Of a stretch of 61,972 nt of DNA, positions 1 through 9,072 are shown piece after piece. Numbering within the stretch: position 1 is the first letter of the stretch; each line of letters begins with the position of its first letter. The notes beneath the pieces are model-generated. The model saw only the letters and a list, made by a program, of their open reading frames with translations. It had not been told where the DNA came from and made no database searches. The position numbers and the translations under genes were made by a program. The stretch comes from Lachnospiraceae bacterium (lineage in GTDB: Bacteria; Bacillota; Clostridia; Lachnospirales; Lachnospiraceae), in contig JAFZQY010000124.1 of assembly GCA_017620155.1 (NCBI GenBank), positions 1 through 61,972 of the forward strand. Reading direction: 5' to 3'.

Positions 1-1
1 C

Positions 2-1573
2 GGTTATGAATTCTGCGGTGAGGCATCTGACGGTGAGCTTGCCCTTCCTCTGATTCGTAAGACGCTGCCCGATATCGTGATCACGGATATCAAGATGCCG
101 TTCATGGACGGTCTTGAACTGACGAGACAGATCCGCAGGGAATTTCCCGACATGGAGATAATCATACTGTCCGGATATGAGGAATTCGAATATGCACGTG
201 ATGCCATTTCACTGGGCGTATCGAAGTACCTGTCAAAGCCCATCGGCGCGACTGAACTGATCAGGGAACTTGATGATCTGAAAGAAACGATAGAACAGAA
301 AAAACTCGAACGGGAGATGATGCTTCAGTATCAGAAGGATATTTCTGAGGATGTGAGCAGCATGCGCAGAGCCTTTTTCAAGGATCTGGTAAGCGGAAAT
401 CTGTCGGTATCACAGCTGATCGAAGAGGCGGAAGAAAACGGCATAGATCTGGTCGCATCGGCGTATTGTATCCTGCTTTGCAACGTTACTGCTGTATCTG
501 GAAACGAAGACGATGCCGGTGCGGATGTCGATCGCATCTATTCTTCGTTAAGCGACTGGTCAGACAGATTCAGTGAAGAATTTCTGGTATTCGAGAGAGA
601 TTTAGATGGCGTGGCCATACTTTTCAAAGGACCTGATACAGACAGTGTGACAGAGTCGGTCAAGACACGCAGCCGTGAATTCGTGGGACTGATGAATGAG
701 CATGAGGGAATCAGGTTCTACGCCGGGATCGGATCGGTGGTTGAGCGTGTCAGCGAGATAAGCGCGAGCTTTGATATGGCTTCCAAGGCCTTTGCAACCC
801 GGTATTTCAATCATGAGAGCAGGATCGTGACGTTTGATCCTAAGATGTATGAAGCCGATCATATCGTTTCTGCGGATGATCGTGATCCGGGTGATCGCAG
901 GGAAGATAAGGATATTGAATTCAGTGCTATAGATATAAATGACGCTTCCAGAAACATGCTTCTTGAATACTTAAGGACCGGCGATGAAGCTGACGCAGGC
1001 TATTTCGCCTCTGAATACCTGGATCAGGTGGGCGGAAGTGCGTTAGAATCGCTGCTGTTTAGGCAGTATCTCGTGATGGACGTGTATTTTACCGTAGCCG
1101 GGTTCGTTACGGACTTAGGCTTCGCCAAAGAGGATATAGAAGCTCCCGACAGCGCGATGAGCATGGCGCAGAGCATAGATAAGGTCCGGGATTTTTGCAG
1201 ACGCATCGTTTCTTCGGCCATGGAACTCAGGAATTCCTCGTCCAGGAACAAATACAAGGATGTGGCCGAAACCGCTGTGGCCTATATAGAAGAGCACTAT
1301 ATGGACGAAGACCTGTCGCTGAATACTCTGGCAGAGCATGTGCGGTTCAGTCCGAATCACCTGAGCATGATCTTTTCGCAGCAGATGGGCGTGACATTCA
1401 GCAAGTACCTGATCGAATACAGGATAGGCAAGGCCAAGGAAGCGCTGAAATGCACTTCCATGAAGAGCTCCGAGATAGCGCTTGAAGTGGGCTACCGCGA
1501 TCCGCACTATTTCTCGTATATGTTCAAGAAGATCACCGGACAGACTCCGACACAGTACCGGGAAGGTAAATGA
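2..1573 (+). CDS. Response regulator, receiver + AraC-type DNA-binding domain (YesN-like), 5' partial
   Basis: The reading frame is open from base 2, so the gene begins upstream of the window; 523 residues are visible. The first part is a receiver domain lacking only its N-terminal strand and acidic pair. The phospho-acceptor Asp is visible residue 29, in the context ITDIKMP, and the conserved Lys sits in LSKPIG. A long middle region of about 260 residues follows, as is usual for YesN proteins. The C-terminus is a double helix-turn-helix of AraC type (LSLNTLAEHVRFSPNHLS, then EIALEVGYRDPHYFSYMFKK). The stop overlaps the start of the kinase gene by four bases (ATGA), so the two are translationally coupled. 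By context it probably activates the sugar ABC transporter starting at 3200. GTG at 77 is not the true start because conserved receiver sequence lies upstream. Confidence 0.93.
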   Translation, partial: GYEFCGEASDGELALPLIRKTLPDIVITDIKMPFMDGLELTRQIRREFPDMEIIILSGYEEFEYARDAISLGVSKYLSKPIGATELIRELDDLKETIEQKKLEREMMLQYQKDISEDVSSMRRAFFKDLVSGNLSVSQLIEEAEENGIDLVASAYCILLCNVTAVSGNEDDAGADVDRIYSSLSDWSDRFSEEFLVFERDLDGVAILFKGPDTDSVTESVKTRSREFVGLMNEHEGIRFYAGIGSVVERVSEISASFDMASKAFATRYFNHESRIVTFDPKMYEADHIVSADDRDPGDRREDKDIEFSAIDINDASRNMLLEYLRTGDEADAGYFASEYLDQVGGSALESLLFRQYLVMDVYFTVAGFVTDLGFAKEDIEAPDSAMSMAQSIDKVRDFCRRIVSSAMELRNSSSRNKYKDVAETAVAYIEEHYMDEDLSLNTLAEHVRFSPNHLSMIFSQQMGVTFSKYLIEYRIGKAKEALKCTSMKSSEIALEVGYRDPHYFSYMFKKITGQTPTQYREGK

Positions 1574-3027
1574 GCAAAACACAAAGGATAAAGACATATT
1601 ACAGAAATTTGAGCCTGGCAGATAAGCTCAGGCTTTCTTACTTTGCGGTCCTTATCCCGATGCTGATCTTAGTCATTATCAGTGTCGTCAATATGTATGT
1701 CGGAAATGCCAGGTACAAGGACATAGTCGAGTCTGCAGTGGTTGCGGGCGAGTTCTCTCTGGATTTCAAGGAAGAATTCGACTATGAGACGTATCTCCTG
1801 GTCGTTGAAAACAAGACGATAGAAGAGTCTGCCGTATATCCGATGCTTGATGAGGCAGGCAGGATCGTAGACAGGCTGAATGAGCTGACCGAGGATGATG
1901 AGGAAGATTCCAGACTCTCGAGCGCCAAGCAGTATCTGACCAATCTTCATAAATATATAGAGAGGATCGAGCTTAATCTTCTGACCGGAAACATGTATGA
2001 GGAAAACATGGTCATCTGGGAGAATGATGTCCAGATAGTTACAGCGCTGTTAAGCGAAACTCTGAATGAGTATATCTATAACGAGATCCGTAATATCCAG
2101 GCCGCGAGAGACGATCTTGAACGAAAGACCGTCATATCCATGGTGATGACAGCTGTGGGCGCTGTTTTGCTGCTTGGAGCGACATTGCTTTTCTCCATAA
2201 GGATCCCGCGTTCGATCATAAGGCCCATATACGAGATAAGGGATGTCACGGGACAGGTTGCCGAAGGAAACTTAAGCGTCCGTACGCATATAGAGTACGG
2301 GGACGAGGTGAAGGAACTCGGCGAATCCTTAAATGTCATGATCGACAAGATAGAGGAACTGCTCGATCAGGTGACCGTGGAGCAGGAGAGACTACACCAC
2401 GCCGAACTTGAACTTTTACAGGCGCAGATCAACCCGCACTTCTTATACAATACGCTTGATACCATCGTTTGGCTGGCCGAGAGCGGAGAGCAGGCCAAGG
2501 TGGTCAGCATGGTCGGTTCACTGTCCAAGTTCTTCAGGACATCTCTGAATCAGGGAAAAGACAATATATCCATAGGCGAGGAACTGCAGCATGCGGGAAG
2601 CTATCTTGAGATCCAGCAGGTGAGATATCAGGATATCCTTTCTTATGAAATAGCCGTACCCGAGAAACTGTGGAAATACATGATCCCTAAGATCACAATT
2701 CAGCCTTTGATCGAAAATGCCCTTTACCACGGGATAAAGAATAAACGCGGAATGGGATGTATACGTGTTACCGGAGAAGCCTTTGACGATCATTTCTGTA
2801 TATATGTGAGTGATGACGGCATAGGCATGTCCGATGAAAGGCTTGAAAAAATCCGCAACCGTATCAGCCATATGGATCCGGCCAAGGGTGAGATATTCGG
2901 ATTGTATAATGTTAATGAAAGAATACGTCTGCGCGCAGGCGATGATTACGGCATATCCATAGACAGTAAGTATGGATATGGTACTACCGTATGCATCAAA
3001 CTACCATATATGGTATCTGAAGCCTGA
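1570..3027 (+). CDS. Sensor histidine kinase, YesM family
   Basis: A membrane kinase of 485 residues. Transmembrane helices are at about 22-45 and 187-212, enclosing an extracellular sensor region of about 140 residues that is rich in acidic residues. A HAMP linker follows (about 210-262). The phospho-acceptor His290 lies in QINPHFLYNTLD, the typical His_kinase (YesM/LytS) motif rather than HisKA. The ATPase domain has the N box (IQPLIENALYHG) and the G1 box (DDGIGM). It starts within the stop codon of the response regulator, so the two form a pair. In this family the partner regulator controls carbohydrate uptake genes, and the transporter 170 bases downstream is the evident target. The ligand is unknown; it may be sensed through one of the binding lipoproteins (inference). 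Confidence 0.94.
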   Translation: MSKTQRIKTYYRNLSLADKLRLSYFAVLIPMLILVIISVVNMYVGNARYKDIVESAVVAGEFSLDFKEEFDYETYLLVVENKTIEESAVYPMLDEAGRIVDRLNELTEDDEEDSRLSSAKQYLTNLHKYIERIELNLLTGNMYEENMVIWENDVQIVTALLSETLNEYIYNEIRNIQAARDDLERKTVISMVMTAVGAVLLLGATLLFSIRIPRSIIRPIYEIRDVTGQVAEGNLSVRTHIEYGDEVKELGESLNVMIDKIEELLDQVTVEQERLHHAELELLQAQINPHFLYNTLDTIVWLAESGEQAKVVSMVGSLSKFFRTSLNQGKDNISIGEELQHAGSYLEIQQVRYQDILSYEIAVPEKLWKYMIPKITIQPLIENALYHGIKNKRGMGCIRVTGEAFDDHFCIYVSDDGIGMSDERLEKIRNRISHMDPAKGEIFGLYNVNERIRLRAGDDYGISIDSKYGYGTTVCIKLPYMVSEA

Positions 3028-3057
3028 TCGGGTATCAAAATATACTTCTCGCGTAAG

Positions 3058-3096
3058 ATATTCAACTTCTTGTATATCAGTCATAAAATCTTCAAC
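3058..3096 (+). promoter_or_regulatory. Candidate direct-repeat operator for the AraC-type regulator
   Basis: Two copies of AT-N-TTCAAC start at 3058 and 3088, exactly 30 bases apart, which is close to three helical turns. They lie 44 bases or more upstream of the likely -10 box of the transporter operon. Direct half-sites on one face of the helix are typical of AraC-family activators. Assignment to the adjacent YesN-like regulator is inference from position. Confidence 0.35.
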
Positions 3097-3139
3097 CATC
3101 TCCACACAATACTTAATTTATGTCTTCCCTGAGAGTTAA

Positions 3140-3145
3140 TATAAT
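3140..3145 (+). promoter_or_regulatory. -10 box of the sugar transporter operon
   Basis: A perfect TATAAT lies 55 bases before the start of the binding-protein gene. At 17-base spacing the -35 position reads TTTATG, a poor match, which suits a promoter needing an activator. A short inverted repeat (AAAGGA-ATGG-TCCTTT, about 3155-3170) lies in the leader. Confidence 0.5.
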
Positions 3146-3199
3146 GAGACCATCAAAGGAATGGTCCTTTGGGTAAACTTACGTAGGAGGAATTATCTT

Positions 3200-4195
3200 A
3201 TGAAGAAGAGAGTATTGGCAGTTCTTATGGCTGCAGCCATGGTAGTTGGTCTTACCGCTTGTGGCGCAACAGGTGCAGCATCTACCGATTCCGGATCATC
3301 GGGATCATCAGGTGGACTTATCAAAGTTGGTATCATCAACAACGACCCCAACGAGTCCGGTTATCGTACAGCTAACGATAAGGATCTGAAGGCTACATTT
3401 ACTGAGGCAAACGGCTATGAGGCATCATTCGCTTACTCACTGAAGAACGACGAGCAGATCGCAGCAGCTCAGAAGTTCATCCAGGACGGCGTTGATTATC
3501 TGCTTCTCTCTGCAGCTGACACTTCAGGATGGGATTCGGTTCTTAAGGATGCACAGGATGCAGGCATCAAGGTTATCCTTTTCGACCGTACTATCGATGC
3601 TAGCGAAGATCTCTATGTAGCAAGTATCGTTTCCGATATGGCACAGGAAGGCCAGACAGCAGTTGACTGGCTTGCAAGCCAGAACCTTCCTGAGTACAAC
3701 ATCATCCACATCCAGGGTGTTATGGGTTCCGCAGCTCAGCAGGGACGTACCGGCGCACTTGATACCAAGGTAGCAGCTGAGTCTAACTGGAACATCGTTA
3801 CACAGCAGACAGCAGAGTGGAACGCAGAGACAGCACAGCAGATCGTTCAGTCACAGATCGACGCAGGCGCAGACTTCAACGTAATCTACGCTGAGAACGA
3901 CGACATGGCTAAGGGTGCTGTAGCAGCTCTTGACGCAGCAAACATTTCTCACGGCGTTGACGGCGATGTCATCATCATGGGCTTCGACTGCAACAAGTGG
4001 GCACTTCAGGAACTGCTTGACAAGAACTGGAACTATGACGGACAGTGCAATCCTTTCCAGTCTTCTTACATCGACGAGATCATCAAGAAGCTTGAAGCAG
4101 GCCAGACAATCTCTGACAAGGTCATCATCATGACAGAGAAGGGCTTTGATGCTACAACTATCACTGAGGACGATGTAAACAACTACGGTATCTAA
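3200..4195 (+). CDS. Sugar-binding lipoprotein of ABC transporter (YtfQ-like)
   Basis: The start is the ATG at 3200, preceded by a strong AGGAGG at about 3185-3190. The 331-residue product has a lipoprotein signal with lipobox LTAC, Cys21 being the lipidated residue. The mature part is a periplasmic-binding-protein fold of the ribose/galactose (Peripla_BP_4) class, with VDYLLLSAADTSGWDSVL, GVKVILFDRT-like and IIHIQGVMGSAAQQGRT segments that resemble the galactofuranose-binding protein YtfQ. It delivers a monosaccharide, possibly in furanose form, to the permease encoded downstream. A hairpin just after the stop separates it from the ATPase gene, a common way to make the binding protein in excess. 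Codon use is strongly biased (GCA, GTT, CTT, AAG), fitting high expression. Confidence 0.9.
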   Translation: MKKRVLAVLMAAAMVVGLTACGATGAASTDSGSSGSSGGLIKVGIINNDPNESGYRTANDKDLKATFTEANGYEASFAYSLKNDEQIAAAQKFIQDGVDYLLLSAADTSGWDSVLKDAQDAGIKVILFDRTIDASEDLYVASIVSDMAQEGQTAVDWLASQNLPEYNIIHIQGVMGSAAQQGRTGALDTKVAAESNWNIVTQQTAEWNAETAQQIVQSQIDAGADFNVIYAENDDMAKGAVAALDAANISHGVDGDVIIMGFDCNKWALQELLDKNWNYDGQCNPFQSSYIDEIIKKLEAGQTISDKVIIMTEKGFDATTITEDDVNNYGI

Positions 4196-4224
4196 TCTGA
4201 TTACCGGAATCTAAAAGTATCTGT

Positions 4225-4264
4225 AGGGCGCGGAAGCGTAGAATGCGCTGTCCGCGCCCTTTCG
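4225..4264 (+). terminator. Intra-operon hairpin, partial terminator
   Basis: Ten-base arms AGGGCGCGGA and TCCGCGCCCT enclose an inner AGCG/CGCT stem. Only a short T-rich tail follows. Lying between the binding-protein gene and the ATPase gene, it probably lowers transcription into the permease genes or stabilises the upstream mRNA. Confidence 0.6.
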
Positions 4265-4289
4265 TTAAGAAACGGCGGAGGTGACTTGC

Positions 4290-5804
4290 GTGAAAGAAAA
4301 CGCTGTGCTTAGTATGAAAGGCATCGATAAAGTCTTCCCCGGTGTAAGAGCACTCCAGAATGTAGACTTCACATTATGCGAAGGCGAGATTCATGCTCTG
4401 ATGGGAGAAAATGGTGCCGGAAAATCCACATTGATCAAAGTCTTGACCGGTGTATATGTTAAAGACGGAGGACAGATATTCTTAAAAGGACATGAAGGAG
4501 AGATTCATATCAAATCTCCCCAGGATGCTCAGAATCTCGGGATCAGCACGGTGTATCAGGAGATCACGTTATGTCCCAATCTGTCTGTTGCAGAGAATAT
4601 GTTCATAGGACGTGGCAAGGGAGCGACGCTCAACTGGTCACAGATGAACAAAGCCACTACGGAGATACTTAAGTCTCTCGATATCCCCGCAACTGCGACC
4701 ATGCAGCTGTCCAACTGTTCCATAGCGGTTCAGCAGATGATAGCCATAGCAAGAGCAGTAGACATGGAATGCAAGGTTCTGATCCTCGATGAACCCACAT
4801 CCAGTCTCGACGATAATGAAGTGGCCAAGCTTTTTAAGCTCATGAGAGACCTTAAGGCGAAGGGCGTAGGCATAATCTTCGTTACACACTTCCTGGATCA
4901 GGTATACGAAGTGTGTGATAAGATCACAGTTCTTCGTGACGGCCAGCTCGTCGGAGAGTATGAGATAGAGAATCTCCCCAGACTCGAACTGGTTAGCAAG
5001 ATGCTTGGTAAGGAGATGGATGATCTTTCGGAGATCAAAGACAACTCCGAAGAGACTGTATCCGTCAAGGATGAAGTTCCCGTACTCGAAGCTGAGGGAC
5101 TGTATTCCAATTCGGGCATCAAACCGTTTGATTTCTACATAAACAAGGGTGAGGTAAACGGATTCACAGGCCTCCTCGGTTCGGGCCGAAGCGAATGTGT
5201 CAGAGCCATATTCGGTGCTGACAGAGTCGTGGGCGGAACCGTAAAGGTAAACGGACAGGTTGCGAAGATCAAGGCTCCCATAGACGCCATGAAGAAGGGC
5301 ATCGGATATCTGCCTGAGGACCGTAAGGTTGACGGCATAATCGGTGACCTGAGCGTAAGAGAGAACATCATTCTGGCTTCGCAGGTGCTCAAGGGATTCT
5401 TCAAACCATATAAGAAATCCGAACAGTATAAACTTGCTCAGGAGTATATCAGGATGCTGTCCATCAAGACCGCGAGCGAAGATACTCCGATCAGGTCTCT
5501 GTCCGGCGGTAACCAGCAGAAGGTTATACTGGCCAGATGGCTTCTTACACATCCCGAATATCTTATCTTGGATGAGCCTACAAGAGGTATCGACATCGGT
5601 ACCAAGGTCGATATCCAGAAACTGGTTCTCAAACTTGCTTCCGAGGGCATGAGCGTAACATTCATTTCTTCGGAGACTGATGAGATGCTCAGAACATGTT
5701 CTCGACTCATCGTAATGAGAGACCTGAACAAGGTCGGAGAGTTATCGGGTGATGATCTGAACCAGAGCAAGATCATGAGTACTATCGCAGGAGGTGACAA
5801 ATAA
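4290..5804 (+). CDS. Sugar ABC transporter ATPase, two nucleotide-binding domains (YtfR/RbsA-like)
   Basis: The chosen start is GTG 4290, five bases after the long GGAGGTGA (4277-4284); GTG 4281 overlaps that site and is unlikely. The protein has 504 residues and two ABC domains, as in RbsA, MglA and YtfR. The first has Walker A GENGAGKST (about 39-47) and Walker B LILDEPTSSLD. The second has the degenerate Walker A GLLGSGRSE usual for this family, an intact signature LSGGNQQK and Walker B LILDEPTRGID. It powers import through the two permeases that follow. It overlaps the next gene by one base (TAATG). Confidence 0.95.
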   Translation: MKENAVLSMKGIDKVFPGVRALQNVDFTLCEGEIHALMGENGAGKSTLIKVLTGVYVKDGGQIFLKGHEGEIHIKSPQDAQNLGISTVYQEITLCPNLSVAENMFIGRGKGATLNWSQMNKATTEILKSLDIPATATMQLSNCSIAVQQMIAIARAVDMECKVLILDEPTSSLDDNEVAKLFKLMRDLKAKGVGIIFVTHFLDQVYEVCDKITVLRDGQLVGEYEIENLPRLELVSKMLGKEMDDLSEIKDNSEETVSVKDEVPVLEAEGLYSNSGIKPFDFYINKGEVNGFTGLLGSGRSECVRAIFGADRVVGGTVKVNGQVAKIKAPIDAMKKGIGYLPEDRKVDGIIGDLSVRENIILASQVLKGFFKPYKKSEQYKLAQEYIRMLSIKTASEDTPIRSLSGGNQQKVILARWLLTHPEYLILDEPTRGIDIGTKVDIQKLVLKLASEGMSVTFISSETDEMLRTCSRLIVMRDLNKVGELSGDDLNQSKIMSTIAGGDK

Positions 5805-6889
5805 TGGAACGTACAAAACAGAAATTTGTCATGGCTAATATATTCAGAAATCAGATGTTCATTCCGATCGCGGCTCTGCTCATCATCTTCATTTTCAATC
5901 TGATCGCCGATCCTACTTTCTTCAAGATCACGCTCGGATATAACAATGCGGGCAATCCGCTTCTTAACGGATATCTGATCACGATTCTTGACTACGGTTC
6001 GGAACTTGCGATCCTTGCGATAGGCATGACGCTTGTTACCTCAGCCAGCGGCGGACAGGATATCTCGGTAGGTGCTGCCATAGCAATTGCGGGCTCGGTC
6101 ATCCTGAGGATCCTGTGCGGATCAAATTCCAGATCCGAAGAGCTTCAGGCTCCCATCATCGTGGCTTTCCTCGTTGCATGTGTGGTTGCCGCTTTATTCG
6201 GCGCATTCAACGGTGTGCTCGTAGCAGTATTCAAGATCCAGCCGATGGTTGCTACCCTGATCCTTTATACGGCAGGCCGTTCCATAGCTGCATGGATCAA
6301 CAATAACGAGCTTCCCATAGTAAATGACGTAAGATTCACATACTTTGGCGGACTGATCCCCGGCATACCGATCCCGGTTCCGTTCTTCATAGCTGTAATA
6401 TGCGTGATCATCATTTTCCTGATACTGAAGTTCACGACTCTGGGGTTATACACACAGGCCGTAGGTATCAATGAGAGAGCAGCCAAGTTAAACGGACTTA
6501 ATCCCGTAGTCATCAAGATCCTTACCTTTGTTATATTAGGTCTTTGCGTTGCAGTATGCGGTCTCATCAAGACCAGCCGTCTGTCAACGATCAACTACTC
6601 GGTTATCGCGAAGGATATAGAGATGGATGCGATCCTTGCCGTAGCGCTCGGCGGAAACGCTTTAGGCGGCGGTAAGTTCAACATGTGGGCATCGATACTC
6701 GGTGCATATGTAATCCAGGCGCTGACCACAACACTTTACAAGTTCAATGTAAAGTCAACAGCCCTGCCCGCATACAAGGCAGTAGTCGTTATCATCCTGG
6801 TCGTAGCTTCCGCACCGGTAGTAAGAGAGAAGGCACAGGAGATCATCAAGAAGATCAAACACGGCAATATCGAGAAGGAGGTGGCTTAA
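5804..6889 (+). CDS. Sugar ABC transporter permease (YtfT-like)
   Basis: A very hydrophobic protein of 361 residues with about ten predicted membrane segments, belonging to the branched-chain/ribose permease family (BPD_transp_2). The family motifs are visible: SASGGQDISVGA near residue 86, VAVFKIQPMVATLI, and the EMDAILAVALGGNALGGG loop that contacts the ATPase. Together with the next gene it makes the heteromeric membrane channel, the same two-permease arrangement as E. coli ytfT-yjfF. Its start overlaps the ATPase stop. Confidence 0.93.
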   Translation: MERTKQKFVMANIFRNQMFIPIAALLIIFIFNLIADPTFFKITLGYNNAGNPLLNGYLITILDYGSELAILAIGMTLVTSASGGQDISVGAAIAIAGSVILRILCGSNSRSEELQAPIIVAFLVACVVAALFGAFNGVLVAVFKIQPMVATLILYTAGRSIAAWINNNELPIVNDVRFTYFGGLIPGIPIPVPFFIAVICVIIIFLILKFTTLGLYTQAVGINERAAKLNGLNPVVIKILTFVILGLCVAVCGLIKTSRLSTINYSVIAKDIEMDAILAVALGGNALGGGKFNMWASILGAYVIQALTTTLYKFNVKSTALPAYKAVVVIILVVASAPVVREKAQEIIKKIKHGNIEKEVA

Positions 6890-6890
6890 T

Positions 6891-7919
6891 ATGGAACAGA
6901 AGAAGTCATTTAAGACCATCCTCAAGAATATGTCGGATACGAACCTGCTTCTTTTGATCACGGTAGTAGTATTCGTAATCATGTATGCATTTGCCATGAT
7001 CTTTTTGGGCAAAGGATTCCTGAAGCCTCAGACATTCTGCAATATCTTAAACGAAAATGCGGCTCTCATCATCCTTTCATGCGGAATGAGTCTGGTCATG
7101 ATCACCGGCGGTATCGATATCTCCGTAGGTGGCGTCACGGCTCTCGTATGCATGAGCTGTGCGGTATATATCGACTATAAGGGCGGATCGATCGCAGGTT
7201 CCATAGGCATCGCGCTTCTTATCGGATTACTCTTTGGACTTTTCCAGGGATATCTGGTAGCATATCTTGAGATACAGCCGTTCATCGTTTCCCTTGCGGG
7301 CATGTTCTTCGCAAGAGGTATGACGACCATCGTTAATACCGAGCCTTTCAACGTGGCAAACGAAGCTTTTGTGGCTCTGAAGGATACGAGAGTATCTCTG
7401 CCCGGTATCGGCAGCGTGAATAAGAACGGTGATTTCGTAAATGCATATGTTGAGATAGGAGTCGTAGTTGCTCTGATCATCGTTATCCTGATGTTCGTAT
7501 TCTTAAGATGGACCAGGATCGGCCGTAACTTCTATGCAGTCGGCGGCAACAAGCAAAGTGCACTGATGCTCGGTATCAATGTCAAGAGAACGAAATTCAT
7601 CGCACATCTGATCTGTTCGATACTTGCAGGCATAGGCGGCTATGTATACTTCCTGCATGTAGGCAGCGGCTCTGCATCACATGCGAGCGGTGCCGAGATG
7701 AATGCGATCGCTTCATCCATAATCGGCGGTACAATGCTTACAGGCGGTGTCGGCAACATCATAGGAACTTTCTTCGGTGTGCTGTCACTCAGTACCATCA
7801 AGAACATAGTTGCCAGCGCCGGATTCGATCAGGCATGGTGGACCGGTATCACCGTTGCGGTCATGTTGTGCATATTCCTGGTGATCCAGAGTATAGTGCT
7901 CGCACGTAAATCAAAGTAA
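6891..7919 (+). CDS. Sugar ABC transporter permease (YjfF-like)
   Basis: The second permease of the transporter, 342 residues and about ten membrane segments. It carries MITGGIDISVGGV, LEIQPFIVSLAGM and the cytoplasmic NAIASSIIGGTMLTGGVGN loop typical of the family. It starts one base after the previous stop and is preceded by GGAGGTGG. The order binding protein, ATPase, permease, permease matches the ytfQRT-yjfF galactofuranose system, so a furanose sugar is a reasonable but unproven substrate. The GH127 enzyme 6 kb downstream would fit an arabinofuranosyl substrate. Confidence 0.93.
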   Translation: MEQKKSFKTILKNMSDTNLLLLITVVVFVIMYAFAMIFLGKGFLKPQTFCNILNENAALIILSCGMSLVMITGGIDISVGGVTALVCMSCAVYIDYKGGSIAGSIGIALLIGLLFGLFQGYLVAYLEIQPFIVSLAGMFFARGMTTIVNTEPFNVANEAFVALKDTRVSLPGIGSVNKNGDFVNAYVEIGVVVALIIVILMFVFLRWTRIGRNFYAVGGNKQSALMLGINVKRTKFIAHLICSILAGIGGYVYFLHVGSGSASHASGAEMNAIASSIIGGTMLTGGVGNIIGTFFGVLSLSTIKNIVASAGFDQAWWTGITVAVMLCIFLVIQSIVLARKSK

Positions 7920-7932
7920 GTCAGTTTTTCGG

Positions 7933-9012
7933 ATGATAAACAGAATCTGTGTAAAAAGAATACTTTCCGCAGTCTGCGTGTCCGTGATGTGCTGCATCAT
8001 GGCGACGGGCTGCGGATCGTCACGTAATGAGGAGGAAAACGCATCCCCCGCTAACGAAGCCATCGTTGTGGGATTCTCCCAGCTGGGTGCCGAATCGGAC
8101 TGGAGAAGCGCCAATTCCGAATCCATGAGAGATGCTTTTACGGAAGAGAAGGGGTATGAGCTCATCTTCGAAGACGGACAGCAGAAACAGTCCAAGCAGA
8201 TAACTGCTATCAGGAGTTTCATTCAGCAGGGAGTGGATTATATTGTGCTTGCTCCGGTGACTCAGGACGGCTGGGACAGCGTATTGGAAGAAACTCGTGA
8301 TGCAGGCATCCCGGTCATCATCGTGGACCGCATGGTACAGACAGCCAATGACGACCTGTTTACGTGCTGGGTCGGAAGCGATTTCCATCTGGAAGGCTGC
8401 AAAGCATGTGAATGGCTGTACAGATATGCCCGTACTCAGGGTATGTCCGGAGATGATCTTCATATCGTTAACATCCAGGGTACCATCGGATCTTCGGCAC
8501 AGATAGGACGGACAGCCGGATTGGAGGAGTATTCCGAGAAGTACGGATGGGACTTAAGAGAAGAGACTCCGGGTGATTTCACACAGGCAAAAGGGCGTGA
8601 GGTCATGGCTCAGATGCTTGTTACCTATAACAACATTAATGTTGTTTACTGTGAAAATGACAACGAGGCTCTCGGTGCTATCGAGGCGATAGAGGCTGCC
8701 GGCAAGCATGCTGGCGGCGACCTGAAGAACGGCGACATACTGGTCATGTCATTTGACGGAGTCAATGAAGATGCGATCAATTACTGTCTTAACGGAACCA
8801 TTGCCTGCATCGTGGAATGTAATCCGCTTCACGGTCCGAGAGTGGAGAGCATCATCAGTACACTGGAAGCAGGAGGTACTCCCGACAAGCTCGAATATGT
8901 TAATGAAACCTTGTACAGTTCATATGAATCCGTGGACGCCGTGACCATTGATTCAGTGGCTTATCCGGTGACCATCCTCACTCAGGATATAATTGACACC
9001 CGGGCGTACTAA
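7933..9012 (+). CDS. Second sugar-binding lipoprotein, paralogue of the first
   Basis: A 359-residue Peripla_BP_4 lipoprotein with lipobox MATGC (Cys27). It shares the layout of the protein at 3200: DWRSANSESMRDAFTEE near the start, VDYIVLAPVTQDGWDSVLEE, GIPVIIVDR, and INIQG-type TIGSSAQIGRT. It is closer to YtfQ in its QLGAESDWR opening. No strong ribosome-binding site precedes ATG 7933, so it is probably made at a lower level than the first binding protein. Two binding proteins on one permease may widen substrate range. Alternatively this copy may act as a receptor for the YesM-type kinase; neither is shown by sequence. Confidence 0.88.
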   Translation: MINRICVKRILSAVCVSVMCCIMATGCGSSRNEEENASPANEAIVVGFSQLGAESDWRSANSESMRDAFTEEKGYELIFEDGQQKQSKQITAIRSFIQQGVDYIVLAPVTQDGWDSVLEETRDAGIPVIIVDRMVQTANDDLFTCWVGSDFHLEGCKACEWLYRYARTQGMSGDDLHIVNIQGTIGSSAQIGRTAGLEEYSEKYGWDLREETPGDFTQAKGREVMAQMLVTYNNINVVYCENDNEALGAIEAIEAAGKHAGGDLKNGDILVMSFDGVNEDAINYCLNGTIACIVECNPLHGPRVESIISTLEAGGTPDKLEYVNETLYSSYESVDAVTIDSVAYPVTILTQDIIDTRAY

Positions 9013-9022
9013 GGGGTAAGAT
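8993..9022 (+). promoter_or_regulatory. Sigma-A promoter for the PilZ-tRNA-Gly-GDPD unit
   Basis: TTGACA at 8993-8998 and TAAGAT at 9017-9022 are separated by 18 bases. It begins inside the last codons of the second binding-protein gene and is the only good promoter before the PilZ gene and tRNA-Gly. Confidence 0.6.
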
Positions 9023-9072
9023 AAACAGGTAAGTACGCGGTTTTCTGCAGTATTTCTGCACGGGAGAAAGAT

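Noticed and set aside
1-76. Possible frameshift or late start in the first response regulator
   Set aside because: The frame is open to the first full codon of the window and carries receiver-domain sequence, so the gene is merely cut by the window edge.
4638-5552. Minus-strand open frame of 304 residues
   Set aside because: It is antisense to the well-conserved sugar ABC ATPase and has no recognisable motif; codon bias of the sense gene explains it.
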